From Chiua virens (lineage: Eukaryota > Basidiomycota > Agaricomycetes > Boletales > Boletaceae): DNA of 64,000 nt. Both the position numbers and the translations under genes were made by a program. Location of the stretch: the NCBI GenBank assembly GCA_019787685.1, contig JAHNUO010000008.1, forward strand, positions 1,302,001 to 1,366,000, in the 5' to 3' direction. Positions 36,074 to 54,630 of this stretch are shown one piece after another. A model generated the notes under the pieces. It was not told where the DNA came from. It saw only the letters and a list, made by a program, of their open reading frames with translations, and made no database searches. Positions within the stretch are counted from its first letter, which is position 1. The number at the start of each line of letters is the position of its first letter.

Positions 36074-39000
36074 CTATGGCTTAACCCGTTTATAGTACAA
36101 TACGTATGCAGGGCGACCCTGAAAAACGATGAGGCGTGTCTCTGAAATGCGACGAAAGGCGAGTACGCACCACAACCTCCTTGCTGTCTACGTTGGTGAT
36201 CCGACTGTCATCGCAGTAACGCCATCCGGACTGAGACGCAACGAACGCCGTGTCTACGCACGAACGCATGAGCACAAGTCATACATGAGCACAACACGAA
36301 ACACGCACAATGGCCATTACTCAGACTCCCAAAGTGGTTGGTAATGGCGTATAGGTCGTACCTGTACGGCGGTACCTGCACGCGCGGATCATCAACTGCA
36401 CTGGTCGGAATCTTGCGCATCGCAGGTGGGAGCGGAGGTGGCATGTAGTTGGTGAGATCGAGGGCTTTGAGGGGGAAATCGACGATGGTTTCGATCTTGT
36501 CTGTGAAAAGTCCCTTGACGGAGAAGCGCTTGAGGTGGATCAGCAGGACGGCTGGTAGACGCGAGAGGGAGAGCATCTTGGTAGCACTGCGCAATGTTTT
36601 GCATTTTGGACAGTGCCTGGGGCGAGTCAACGGGTAAGATTATCATTGTTGTGGGAAATGGATAGTAAATATACATACCACGCCTCCGACTTTTCGAGTA
36701 CTTCCTCTTTAACGAACGCGTCCAAGCATGAGTACAATGAGACTTTTGACGGACCCTTGACGGAAGGCATCGGCAAGGACAGGTACATAAACGAGTTGTA
36801 GGTCGTTGAAGTCTGGAAGATATGTTAGCATGGCAAATCTCCGAGGGACGAAACATCATCGTCACTGACGTGATGGCAAGTCAAGCACTCCATTTTGTTA
36901 CGGAACTGTCCTTGGAAATAATCCACAATCAAGCTGTCGTTTCGCATCCGGTATATTTCCCATTCTTGTTCGCTCGCGATTTGCTGCGGCAGCTTTTCGA
37001 GCTCGGCTTCGCGTTCGGGTGACGATTCGCTGCTAGGCTTCTTGAACACGCGATTCAGGTCTTCGTGAAGCCCATCAAGGAGGAACGTCAAGAACTCTTG
37101 TGAGTCATGCTGGTCCGAGCCACCGAACTGGGGTGCATGGTGACATATCGATTTCTATGAAGAACGAGTGATTAGAATGTCCGATTACTGGTAGAGAACC
37201 AATGAACATACTCGGAATGGGAGAGGAGTAAAATGAGGGAGCTCGGAATGTGACATCTCGTAGAGGATACTTGCAAATGCATTGACCAAGACCCCTTTCG
37301 TTCCCATTGGATTTAGCATATTTACTGCATTCTTCCATCGCCCATCTAAGCACGGTTAGCAATCTCGTTGGCTCAAGTCTGTGATAAGGGAACTATACCC
37401 GTAAAGAATCGTGCAAAGGGTACTGTAGCATTCAGACATTGAATTGTTGCATTCATATAACATGTGTTGCCTAGATTCTTCAGCCCGGTTGTGTTGTTTT
37501 GTATATCAGACCAATAGATAACTGGGTAGTTAGATTGAATAGTTGGCGGCTTTGGACTGGATTGGTAGGATACTGAAACAGACTGTGACGATGAACGAAG
37601 GAGACGAGGTCGTGAGTCCTGACGCTCCGATACGGGAGTAGCTACAGGTGGGGGTGGCCGAATGACGTGCAGATCGGGGTAGTCGATGGACGTTGGACGG
37701 TGACTGAAGCCAGCAACTGTGGAACCATTCATGTATTCACTTCGCCGCCTTGCCAAAGGTGAAGGATTGATAGATGCTTGAGGAGGCAACGATACAGGAG
37801 TGAAGGAAGAAGGACTTGGAGAGAACGAGGATGCAGATGTTACAGGTGGTGATGTTGGGATAATTGAAGGGTATGTGATAGATGTCGAAGTTGTACCACT
37901 GCCAAATGATTGAGCCGACGGCCTGGGTGATAGTGATATCTGCGGTTAAATAGTAAACGCAATGCCGAAAGAAATGACAAGATGTCTTACACTTTCTGAT
38001 TGACTATGAGAATGTGATATAGATGATGATGGTTTGGATGTCGCTTGTCGGCGAATTAGAATGGCAGGATCCGGAATCGATTCAATTGCGGAAGACTTTC
38101 CGGGGGGTCTTTGATCACGGCTGAGAATATCATTTGAAACTAGAGGAATGAGAGGACGTACGAAGGAAACGCCTCCGGAAGACGCTGCTCCGTTAACGCA
38201 CCGTTTACATGCGGTGGACCCGGTGGCGACCAATTGCGAGACGTATCAAAGACTGGAGGACATGTTGAGTTCGCACTAGAGGTACTACTGATACCATTCT
38301 CCAGAGTGTTGTGTGGCGGGACCCGCGATCCACCGGGAGTTCCACGGGCGACTTTATCTGGAAACTTCTCCTTCCAAGCATGAAGGCCTCCAACAAGCAA
38401 CACAGGTGCATGGCGCAGAAACTTCCTGAACGCCTCTAGGAACACGGCTCGGACAAAACCCGATAGCGGACCACCGTCATACGTCTCTGAAGAAGTATCG
38501 TAAAACACTACAAGGTCAAACTTGTCACGGTTTTCAAAAAGTACCCGTTCTTCACGCGGCGCTACACACAGCGTATCTTCGAGGCTAGCAGCAGTAACGC
38601 TAGATTTATTGTCAGCAGAAGAGATACCAGTACACTGACACCTAATTACCTTGGACGTGTAAGGACAGATGGCTCAAGGCATACGATGGCATCCGCATTG
38701 ACATGTTCATTGTCGAATTCTTCTCGCGTCCGTACGTCAACCACGAGGGTCTTGAGACCGGGTGAATCCAAATAATCGCGAAGGAGTTCGGGTGAAATGG
38801 TATTTAACTCGGGGAGTATTGGCTTTGATGGCCCGGGTGACGTCTTTGAAACAAGCGGGGAAGACACAAAATTATTGATTGGGGGTCTTGTAACTGCTGG
38901 AGAAGCCGGGCGACTCATGAATGCGTTTATGGTTGGTGTTATTGGTGTGCTCGAAGGCCGTGGCCCTGGGTCGATAGACAGCGATGGAAATTGTTTGACA

Positions 39001-40117
39001 ATGGGTGAAGCCGACGGTTCGACACCGTTTACGCTGTTCGATTGCGAAATAGGTGATGAGTGAGAAATACCTTTGCCGCCCGTGGGTTCTGACACTGGAA
39101 TGGGGGGAAATCTGGACGAAAACTCGTCCAATTCGTCAATGGATGGGAAAGCCTGAGAAAATCCAGCAATTGTGGTATGAGCAAGAGGAGGCGAAGATGA
39201 TCCTGAGGAAGTCGGTGAAGGAGGACCGAGACTGGAAGGCGGGACAACCGCATGGGGAGACGAAGCTGTTGAACTGTTGTTTGATGGCGGGATGATGGCT
39301 GAAACTGGTGGCGGGAGCACTGATACTAGCGTCGGTGAGAGTTTATGCATGCGTATGGGTGCGGGAGATTTAAGCGGGATGAAAGGAGGGGTAGAGGGGG
39401 CGACGGGGAATTCTCGGGAGGTGCGCTTGGAGGGATCGAGAGCCAACCCTGCGTCGTTCAGCTTTCTAACACGATCAGCTATGGAGGTCCCAACTCGTCT
39501 ACTTTGACCCGCATCGGTATTATCATCGCTGATGGGTTACATGGGTAGGGTTGAGAGATCTGGGTTGATAATACTCACGTTGCAGCTGATTTTTCCAGAT
39601 CGGTTAATTTCGCCTCGATGGCTTGAACACGTTCTGTAAAGTTACTGCCTTCGGTCTGGTGATACAATCATAAGTCACAAATGAGGGTGACAAGATAGAG
39701 ATAAACCTTTTGGAAGTCGATAAACTCCTTGTACAGAACTCCATGCCGCCCAGGAGGTTTAGTCTCGGCCATGAACTCTGTGCTGTTCATAAACATGTGA
39801 GTGAGGCTTCCGGCCTTCAGAAGAGCGCCAAGCGCTGCCTTGAGGTTTCCCCGAATCTCACAGTCTCGAGCGAGCTGAGACTGGGTCCGGGCGGTCTTGA
39901 TGAGTGAAATTGCAGATACGCCCTTGGCAGCTTTGAGAACGTCCTCCTTTGCCTTTTCTTTGACTTCTGCGACCGTCAAATCGTCATTTGTGACGACGGG
40001 ACCATTGTGCATTGCTGGAGGTGGAATATGTTTGTTTCCGGTGATGTCCAAGTGAGTCTTGTCAGTTCCGAAGCCTGTTCCAGGAAAGGTCGGGTGGAGG
40101 ACAGCGACACCAGGCAT
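36074..40117 (-). CDS. ubiquitin carboxyl-terminal hydrolase with rhodanese domain (Doa4/USP8-like)
   Basis: Deubiquitinase of the USP (C19) family. The start MPGVAVLHPTFPGTGF at 40117 is chosen over an in-frame ATG five codons upstream. Exon 1 (40117-39707) encodes a helical N-terminal part (DLTVAEVKEKAKEDVLKAAK, LARDCEIRGNLKAALGALL) resembling the USP8 dimerisation/MIT-like region. A Pro/Ser-rich linker follows (39.45-38.85 kb). The rhodanese-like domain has ISPELLRDYLDSPGLKTLVV and DVRTREEFDNEHVNADA, with no obvious active-site Cys in the loop, as usual in this family. The peptidase starts GLKNLGNTCYMNATIQC near 37465 (nucleophile Cys). It continues through the zinc-ribbon CPKCKTLRSATK and LLIHLKRFS, to catalytic NGHYTAFV split by an intron, ending VLYYKRVKP. 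Doa4-type enzymes recycle ubiquitin at endosomes. Convergent with SNT2; divergent from the ADIP-like gene. Confidence 0.88.
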
Positions 40118-40365
40118 TAAAATCAACGCCAAGTCGCAAAAGCAAGAACAAGAAAAGCCGCCGCCGTGACAAGGGACAGACCGGACTGCGACTTGTCTAT
40201 GAGGAGGTAGATGTATGTCCTGATTACGTAACGCGCAGCGACAACGTCACACCTTCTGTGACAAAGTGTGACTTACTTTGTGGCACGTGACTCGACGCGT
40301 TCAGCGACTTCAAATCTTCAACGACGACCACGACGACCACGACACAGACGGCGCCCCGTTCAACG
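40118..40365. promoter_or_regulatory. divergent promoter between deubiquitinase and ADIP-like genes
   Basis: Only 248 bases. Visible elements are an inverted repeat GTCACAC (40246-40252) and GTGTGAC (40266-40272), a CACGTG E-box (40284-40289) and an ACGCGT MluI-box-like site (40295-40300). ACGCGT is the MBF target associated with G1/S genes in fungi. Use of any of these sites here is inferred, not shown. Confidence 0.45.
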
Positions 40366-43113
40366 ATGGAGACACAAAGAAACGTTCACTGGGAACTTGA
40401 TACATCAGTGTCTGACTTTGGATCGGCTGTAGACACGTCCTCATCGTCTTGCACATCAACTTCAAGTTTCCAGTACATAAACTCACAACTCGTCGCCCAT
40501 GGATTTACCGCAAACAGCGGAATATCACTCGACGGCCTTTCTAACGGGAATATGGACCGTGTCACGAAATGTCTTCTTGCGATGCTCAGTCAAAGAGTGG
40601 TATGTCAACATCCATCGGTCGGTCTATCCCTCTGAACACGTGTAGAGCGACATGTCACGGGCAGAAGAACTGTCAACGAAATTACGAACACTGTCGTACG
40701 ACCATGAACGACTCATGAGTATGCATCGCGCTTCCACAGAGACAGCACTTAATGCAGAACGTGAAGTAAACATGTACAAGTCGCGTCTTGCGTGAGTGAT
40801 GACAGAGCACATCTGGCACTCATTACTTACCGGTGTCTGGCAGAACTGCCGCCCGTTCGCTCCAATCATCAGAATCCAATCATAAACAAACATCTGCCGA
40901 ACTTCAGCGCACGAGAATGTCACTCCAGGCTCTCCGTGTTACGCATGTAGCCGAACTCAAGAAGAAAGAGAAGGAGATCGAAAGGATGGTGGAGAAATGG
41001 ACCAAACTGGCAGATTCACAAACCAAGTCGTCAACGTCCCCTGGCCTGGTAATTCGTGGGGCAAACGCTGAGGTCGCCACTGGCATGGAATTACTTGGAA
41101 AGGGTAAAGGATACCTTGAAGTCGCTCTGGAGCACGCCGAAAGCTCGAGGACAGAACTTCTTGACGAAACAACTCGTCTCAGACGACTGATACTCGTGTC
41201 TGTGAATCGCTTGCAGTCTATGATACATCAAATACGCATTTTGGCCTCCGTCAGATCAGAAGAGGCAAGCTTCTTTCATTGTTCCTCGATCATGATAGTC
41301 TAATATGTAATATGCAATAGCCTGCCTCCTTCGGTCACGATGCATTGTTTCCGCTCACTCCAATCAATGCAGCGGATGATAAAATTCTTTCCCTCTTCGC
41401 TTCTGCAAATGAGGCCATTTCCATGCTATCGAAACACCTTTCGGACGGACCAAATGTTGCCCAAGCCGTAACTTCTGAACAACCTGTGGAAGCGAGCGCC
41501 GAAGCATGCAGACGTCTTCAGGCTGTCATCGAAAAGCTTCAAGCTGAGCTCGGTTTGTCGGACGTTGTCCACTACTATGTATTCAGCTGATCGTGCCCCT
41601 TCGGTTCAGACGAAGCCAAGAAACTGCACGAGACACACGCAACCGAAACGCGTGAACTTCTTGATCAACTGGCAGCCCAAGGAATGCAGAGAGCATCCAT
41701 GGATGATTTGCTCATCGCTTCCGAACGCGAAGCCGAGCGTGACCGGCTTGATCGCATCAGGAAAGAGCTCGAAGGTGAACGAGCAGAGTTCACGCAGGCA
41801 ACCATGAAACTTAGTAAAGAGAAATCCGCCTTCGAGGTGAGACTCTTTCATTTGCTTTTATCAACTTTGTCTCTCATTTTTGTGATTAGAGTGAAAGAAT
41901 CCAGCTCTTGGAAGAGAGGCGGTCATACCGAGCCCGACAAATGCTTTCCGAGCAGCCTCCCCCCGCCGCTCCAGAAACAGAGCCTGCCGATGCAGTTTTT
42001 CCTTCCCCGAGTTTGGCTGCACACCTTCCTGAGGTAAAGAAATCACCCCGAAAGTCTCCTCGGAAGCAGAAGGTCGTAGGCAAATCGGGAAACAGTCGTA
42101 AAACACGCGTCTCCCGCCGCTCCTCCATTTTCTCCATTCCACCCCCCGCCAATTTTGATCCTGCGTACGAGACGGAGGTGATTCCCGTTGTCGTACCTGC
42201 ATCAAAAGAGTCAAACCAACCAACCAACAATAAATCATCCGCCTTGACGAAATCGATCCTTCCAACGTCTTTCGTTCTCCCACCCCCGTCCCCCAGGACA
42301 TCCTTGCCTCCACCGGACTTGTTGCTCGGACCCTTGGATAGTCACATCCCTGAGGGCGACCCAAATCTCACCGAAAGTCTATCACCACCCTCCTCTCCCC
42401 CACCACCCTCTTCTCCTCTCCCCATACCGACGATCACTGAGCCATCCCCTTCCCCCGTCCCTGCGCAAAAAACAGCCCAAGCTATACCACGAACACCACC
42501 TCCCCCCCGACGTCCATTCCCCATGGCAAAACCCCTGGCTCCGCACATGACCCACGCCTATTCACCCGTGAAACCGAGCCCACTCAGTCGCATCCTCATG
42601 CTCGCCAACTCTCCCGAGAGCACAGAATCCTCGCCGCTGCCAAAGTCAGATGGCGAAGACACGACGCCAACAGGCTCTGTACCCGTACCTTCAGGACCTA
42701 CAGTGGTGGGTGAAACGGCGGCAAAGGACGGCTCGGATGACAACCCGCTTAGAGAGAAGATGGAGCAGTGTACGGTTAAGGTGAAAAAGGGCGGCAAGGC
42801 AGAGCCGAAGAAACGCGCGACGAAAGAGCGGAGTAAGGGGAAGGAAGAACCCGCCGTGCCCACTGCGCCGGGCAAACCCAAGTCGGTCGGTGCGGGAGAA
42901 AAAGAGAACAGGGATAAACCATCTCGCAGGGGGTCGCCGCCCATGTTGGGCGGTCCTCCGATGAAACCGCCAAGTACTTCTACGAGCAAACCGGACGCAC
43001 CCGCTGAAACGACGACCAGGGTGCCGCCAAAGTTGCCAGTCGGGCGAGGAGGCGCAAGGAGAGTACCGATCGGCAGCGCCGAGGCCGCTCCTCTACCCGG
43101 ATGGCGAGGTTGA
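40366..43113 (+). CDS. ADIP/Msd1-like coiled-coil protein (afadin and alpha-actinin-binding family)
   Basis: Multi-exon gene. Exon 1 encodes METQRNVHWELDTSVSDFGS and SFQYINSQLVAHGFTANSG, the N-terminal signature of fungal proteins annotated as afadin/alpha-actinin-binding. A long helical region follows: MSRAEELSTKLRTLSYDHER, AELKKKEKEIERMVEKWTKL, LLDETTRLRRLILVSVNRLQ, and after further introns ASEREAERDRLDRIRKELEG. The last 380 residues (from about 41960) are disordered, rich in Pro, Ser and Lys, with KKSPRKSPRKQK and repeated PPPPRRPFP-type motifs. In fission yeast the related Msd1 sits at spindle pole bodies and anchors spindle microtubules; human SSX2IP is centrosomal. A similar microtubule-anchoring role is inferred. 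The disordered tail is C-rich, and the opposite strand is open there, which is a composition effect. The stop lies at 43111-43113, only 80 bases from the next gene's 3' end. Confidence 0.75.
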
Positions 43114-43194
43114 GCAACGCCGTATATGTATTATACCCTTACAGTTCTCGACATAATTCTTTGTACAAGATACCCCTTTGCCATACATGTTTGT

Positions 43195-45851
<2,657 letters not shown>

Positions 45852-47159
45852 GGTGAGGGAAACTGTGGAGGCGTTCGATAACGGCAGCTTTTCAACTCTC
45901 CATCGACGTACGACGGTCCGAGAGCCTTTGGGCATAAATGCGGAGTTGAGCCATGCGAGCGAAGATTATCTTGGCACGTCATCATTATTCATAATGACAG
46001 AGACTGCTTAGGAAGAAGTATTCTCTGGGGCATGAAACTGGTGCCCTACGTCTCAATGTGCTGCATTCATCGGCGAAAGCGGGGCGTGGAGTGCTGAGAG
46101 GGAGCCTCAGTCTTGACAATTCCATACCCGTGAAGAAAGACCTTTCAAGCACTTGGCGAGAACACTAAGCTTGAATCACATGCGTGACCGCTACGTGTTC
46201 TGTCAGTGTCCCGGTTTGTGAAAAAGACGCCGTCTGATTATGAATCTACTTCACTGGAGAATTACCGCGGCGTTGACTCGGTCACCTTTGTCAGCGGGCT
46301 TCGACTCATCAGCTAAGGAATTATTGCCTGCGCTTCTCCGAGACTCCGCCGTACAGTGACGGACGGGCGCGCGAAGTGCCACCATGGTTGAGTTGATGTG
46401 TGAACACCATTTCGGACGCCACGTCGGTCGCGGTTCCTGATCGTGTTTTTGCGTGAAATAGGCCATCATCATGTCTCCCAACCGTCAGTGCGTCGTAGCC
46501 TTTCGAATTGCCGAGGTCGAAATCCGAGTCCGCCAAAGGAGGCACTGAGACCAAATTCTTCAAACACAAGACGACCAAGTAGCCGAAAAGTCTACAGAGT
46601 CACATCAACACCGTGTATCTCCGGCAGGAATCCACGGATAAGGCCTGTTCAAGCGAGGTAGCCAGACGGAAGACGTCACAGAACATGCGAACATCGTATG
46701 GATATATCCGGAAGGCGAAGGCCGGACGACCACCCGATACCGTAGTGTGACTCACCGCAGTGACTCGCTAAGTGACACGTGTGTCTCGTACTAGTACCTT
46801 CTCTCTACATTGCTTGATTCAACTTGAATGCTGCTCGGTCGAGTCGCCAGCTTTTCTTACCTTTTTGAAGCTACCTCGAATAGATGGGAGGGAATAAATC
46901 TGCGGTACCGGCTAATCCATGACCCTTGAAGTGCTGGCAGCAAAATTAATAGTCGAAGTAAATTACCTGTTCGAAGAGTCGATGGAGACGTGGCAAAAAG
47001 GGAGCAGGCCGGGCCACGCACTGAGTTACTGACCCTATCATGAATCCCGCGTGGAGACACTGCTGAACAGCAACTCGAAGCGAAGTACTAGCTCTGTGTT
47101 CTGTGTACATACGCGTCTTTACAATCCAGGTCGAGTCGTAGAGGACCACTGCGATATTT
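45852..47159. repeat. spacer 1-2, partly duplicated in spacer 2-3
   Basis: No gene recognised. Two blocks recur in the next spacer. Block one, about 46462-46670, matches 50510-50660 (shared landmarks TTCGACCTCGGCA versus TTCGACCGCGGCA on the minus strand, and CGTGTATCTCCGG versus CGCGTATCTCCGG). Block two, about 46903-47000, matches 51800-51890 (GGCTAATCCATGACC). Sequence directly upstream of each start (GGCATGAAACTGGT near 46031 and 49980) is also shared. The duplicated unit was therefore the gene plus its upstream region. Confidence 0.65.
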
Positions 47160-49800
47160 CTATTGCGCTACGAGACCGCGAGGTATCAAGAATGACCCAA
47201 AATAGTTGTCAAAGTCTACAATGGCGTTTGAGGGAACGATCGTCCCAACGTAGCCGTCCGGCCGAACGACCACGATTGTAATCTGTTTCGGATCAATTCC
47301 AAATCTCTCATATGCATGTCCACCCTGGCTTCCCGTCACATCGATATCGTCGAGAAGCACTCTGAAACGAAGGGCCAATGAACCAGCGATAAGAACGAGA
47401 GGAGTTAGAACATACTTGCTCCAATGAGGACGGAAGATCGCAGGGACCGTCAGATAATTGATGGTTTCCTTTGTGCCTGCGGCAATCGTGATAATGTCGA
47501 ATACAGTCGAGATGTTCCCATCAGCACTGTATTTGCGCAGGAAACTCGCTGGTTTGTCCAACTCCTCCTCGAGCGAGTTCAACTCGGCGATCTTCATCTC
47601 GGTCAGGTGGCCCACGAAGAACAACACCTTGAAGCGAACGTCGGCGGGAAGCATGTCATGGATATCGATTGGGCGAATGTCGGCAGCGCGAACAAACACT
47701 TGGGGGAGCATTCGTCCTCCGATGACAAGGCCTTCCGCGTGCTGCTGATGTTTGGGCTCCACGATCGCAGACGGCGAATATTGAATACCAATACCGCTGG
47801 CGAATCCGCCATATGTCTGCAACGTCCTGTTCAACGCTCGGTCAGAGAAATCAACCAAACACCAACACGCTCAGGGACTCTCACTCAAAGAACCGTTCAT
47901 GGGACACGCCGTCTTCGTTCGCCTCCGTCTGGGGCTTTGTGGAGAATAGGCTGGCAAGTTCCTTGTCAAAGTTGATCAGATCTAGCGCGTACTTTCTGCG
48001 TTCGTGTTCGTACTAGGTAAATATACATATCAGGCGCAGAAACGCAAGGATTACAACGCACAGTCCTCAAGATTGAAGGGTTAGCCCATCTTCTCAGCAC
48101 ATGTGTAAGCTTCCACGCTAGACAGAGCGTCAGTCAACGTGGAACAACATGCGGATATACATGAATACCGAGATTGTGGGTATCATTCATGCTGGCATTC
48201 ATTCCCTGACCTGCACAGCGGAGAGTTAATTTCATGATTTCCAGACAGTAGAACGTATTCCTAACCAGCTTTCGGGGAATGGGTATGGCATGCATCACCA
48301 GCGATAAACACACGGTCCTTGGAGAAGAAACTTGAAGCCACACGCTGCCCAACTGACAGCAAATGATTCACACGATGATACGGACATAATTGGGAAAGCA
48401 TATACATACTGGTGTAGATTGTCCACCATTTGATTTCTTTTGGGTCAGACAATACGTACGGATAGAATATCTTCCTGGAGACCTAACAAGGCACATCAGT
48501 CGTATGATACGTTGTCTCGGTGTTCCTTGAAGAATCCTCACCGAAATAAGGTCCTCTGGAGTGATTCTGTTCTTGTCCACTCTTCCGGTTGACGGATCTA
48601 TGACATCCTTGTCTGACAGCTGGATGTACAAGCGGATTAGGTCGCCTTCACGAGGAATGATCATGGCGGATCCGCTCGTTGAATGAATCGCAGTGCGATA
48701 ACGAATTTCTGGGAAATTGGTGTCTATGATCATGTCAAGGACACCCCAGATGTAGTCTGCCAGTGTCATTAGCCATGCAGCAGAAGTACAATAAGTCTTG
48801 TAAGATTACCAGTTTGTTCGCCTTGCATCTCAATCCCGAGTGTCTTTCGGACCCACGAATGCGCTCCTACACACCAAGCGTATGAGCCAGACTGTATACA
48901 ATTGGGGCGTTACCCACCATCAGCTCCAACAACGAACTTGGCATGTATGATTTCCGTCTTGTTGTCGCCTTCAGCCGCGCCAAAATGCTCCACAGTAACC
49001 TGCAGCGGCCATTGGTTGCAGAATGTAGGTGACTGACTGGAAAGTAGCTCACCTTGACTGGATGTGATGAAGTGCTTGACAGTTCGTCGAGATTTTCCGA
49101 GATCTCCATAGCAGACGGCTGTCGTGGGCAATCGACAAGTACTCCGTTGTTCTTCAAAGCGTCAAGAAAGATGCTTTCAATCATTGCATGGCGGAGCGTG
49201 ACCTGGGTGTCCATTCATAAAGAATGCATAAAAAACGAGAAGAACCGCACCTCAAATGGATAACGTGCACTAAAATCAGAGCTTACTGGGGCACGCCCTG
49301 TGCACTTCATGGACCTTTAGGGACCGGAGAAACACGCTAACATCGAAAAGGCACATACCTTGATTCCTCCATCGTGGCCAGGGTTGTAGAAAGCCTAAAT
49401 ATGCCGGCGTAACCAGTCAATCGTTCACGAGAAAAGCGTTTCACATACAGACATGTGCACTTGGGCTGCTTCACGGAGTATGAGTTCTGCAAGTCCATAA
49501 CTCTATCACATGATTTGAGATGTGACAAGAGGGAATGCTCTCATCCCATACCTGTAACACTTCCATCGACCTCGACTGAATGCCATCTGCCTGACCGTAC
49601 GGAACTCCGAGGGGGCTGTGGTAATGGGGAATCAACGTCTCGATTAGTGCGCGTGATGTGGAGGCATGGAATGATTTGTACCGTCGATCGATGATTTTCA
49701 CATCGATACCTGCCCTAGCGAGCGCGTTGGCGCATATCAGGCCACCAGGGCCAGCTCCGATGACCAAGACATCAACACGACTTTCCGTTGGCTGAGACAT
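47160..49800 (-). CDS. phenol 2-monooxygenase-like flavoprotein, array copy 2
   Basis: Same exon layout as copy 1. Starts [20 protein letters not shown]; the second exon reads [20 protein letters not shown], and the third [18 protein letters not shown]. The GD motif [15 protein letters not shown] is at about 48265-48312, and [14 protein letters not shown] follows. The linker before the C-terminal domain is the TEENKDG/SHE type shared with copies 1 and 3. The C-terminal domain has [35 protein letters not shown] and [18 protein letters not shown]. All checked junctions keep frame. Most of the gene is closest to copy 1, but the final exon (47160-47370) is closest to copy 3, which suggests a conversion patch. 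Function as for copy 1; nothing in the sequence separates their substrates. Confidence 0.9.
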
Positions 49801-52003
49801 GGTAGAGGGTGAGTAGTATGGAATATGAATACATTTGATAATGGCAGCTTTTTCAAGTCCACATCGATGTACGACGGGGCATAAAGGCGGAGTTGAGCCA
49901 GCGGACCCATGTGAGCGAAATTCATCCTGGCCCTTGTCGTCCTTACTCATACTGTCAGAGAAAAATGTTCTTTTTTGGTGGCATGAAACTGGTTCCCTAA
50001 ATTAATGTGTTATTTTCATCGGCAAAAGAGGGACTTACTGGTATGATCAAGGAGGGCAAATCTCGATAATTCCATAAACGTGAAGAAAGGCTCTTGAATG
50101 ACTTGGCTTTAGTCATATGTATAACCACTCCGTGTCTTGTTACTGTCCCGATCTATGAAGTGGACACTGTCGTCTTTTCACTGAGGCACTACCCCGGCTT
50201 ATCAGAGAGCATAACGCGACCAACCCCCATTGTCGGTGGGCTCCGACTCACTGGCAAGACAATTTTGCTTCTGTTACTACGCCGTACTCAGGCTGAAGGT
50301 GATCGGTGCCTGCGACAAGCAAGCGTTGTGGGGCAAACTTCTCCGATAGTCGGCTCAGTTGTCACAACAGGTTAAGAATAACCACTGACATGATTGGGTT
50401 GATTAAATGTATACCATACTTATTTGGTCTCATATCGATCCGGTGGAGGCCGGAATAGCCCATCTCGGAGTGCTTGAGCATCCGAAAGGATATAGAAACC
50501 TGAGATACCGTCGTGTCGCAGCTTTTCAGACTGCCGCGGTCGAAACCGCCGATCGAAGGAGACAGAATCGCATTATTCAAACAGAAGACGTCTTTACATG
50601 TGTCACCGTAGCTGCAGAGTCGCATCACCATCGCGTATCTCCGGGACGAATCACGAATACTCACTGTTCTCTACGAAATGCTCAAAAGTTGTAAATAACT
50701 TGTAGCACTGTTCAATTTGCAATGGCCAAGCAGTGGCAGAGACCGGTATTCCCTGGCCCATCTGTAAGATGATTTGGAAATGCCGACTTGTTTGTGGTCG
50801 GCAGAAACCTCGCTTGACCAAAAATCAGTGAATATTGCGGCCTTGAATCCGATGACTCACTGGCAGTTGTACATACTATACAGCACATAAAAGTGACAAA
50901 CAGAGCGAGACTTCAATGAGTTCGTTCCCACGATTCTTTTGCTTGGATCTCCCCCCCCCCCCCCCAAATCACCAAAGGAATTCAGGATTGAAATCGACGG
51001 GCAAAGCCCGAGTTTTTGTAGTCTCGAACCATCCATTTTGGGTGCCCTCACTACACTCGAGATCTACCGGAAGCATTTGTTTCGGGCTCTACCCTGCTTC
51101 GCAAAAAGTAACGTTGGATTCGATGTACGAGTTCCCAGTGGCAATCGGCAGATCCCGAATGTAGCGCGCGCCACCCAAAACCGATTCCAAAACACCGCGA
51201 AAATGGTCCCGAAACGTCCCTAGTAACTAAGTCAGCGGCATCTACTTATCCACGCTGCCCGTACGGCAAGATACACAGAGCTAACAGGTTGAGACCACGA
51301 TACATACATACTGGTGTCCGTCTGGTACGCAGTTTTTGACCTTCAGCATCCTATTTTGCAACCAAACGGTTCATTCGCCGTATCTGGCCAGTTTTTTTTG
51401 TTCCACAGACACCCCAATTCTTACTGCGACTAATGGTAAGTATCGGGGGGATATGGACAATGCCACGAGATGCGGGAGCCCGTGCAGTTTCAGTATGTCA
51501 CATCCCCCGCAGCTGCGAAAGATTCGACGACTACTAATAATGGGCTACGCGAAGGGCATGCAGCCAGTTTTTGGTGGGCACAGCTCCAAACGTCGATCAT
51601 ACTATACCACTCAAGGGGACCCGAAGATCATCGATTATCGATTATCGATCACCGGCACCACTTTTCCCCCTCGCAATTTCTGATCCACGCTGACCCTAAT
51701 GTCCTCTCCGTTGGATCGGCTGAAGTTTCAACAGAAGCAGCCCGGCGGAGATTACTGTTACCTCGAACAGTTGGCATAATGGTGGGGGATACATCGAGAA
51801 GCCTGCGGTACGTGGCTAATCCATGACCGCTGAAGTTGCTAGCGAAACTATGTACCTGTTCGAGGACGTGGAAAAGGTAGGTACTCAAGCCTATTTGGAA
51901 TGCCGAGGCAGCGGCGAGCTGAGCGGCTCTGTGTCTTGTGTATATTTACAACCATACAGCTCTCGACATAATTTGTTGTAGAAGGACCCCCGCGACATTT
52001 CTA
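49801..52003. repeat. spacer 2-3, duplicated blocks plus about 0.9 kb extra sequence
   Basis: Carries the same two blocks as spacer 1-2, but they are about 900 bases further apart. The extra sequence, roughly 50700-51790, holds a run of 15 C at 50951-50965 and a short tandem ATCGATT stretch near 51628-51645. No coding sequence was recognised in it. It may be an inserted element in this spacer or a deletion in the other. Confidence 0.55.

Positions 52004-54630
<2,627 letters not shown>

Noticed and set aside
42558..42989. 143-codon minus-strand frame
   Set aside because: Opposite the C-rich disordered tail of the ADIP-like protein; the open frame is explained by base composition.
50951..50965. 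C15 homopolymer as a functional element
   Set aside because: More likely simple slippage or an assembly or sequencing artefact; nothing nearby gives it a role.
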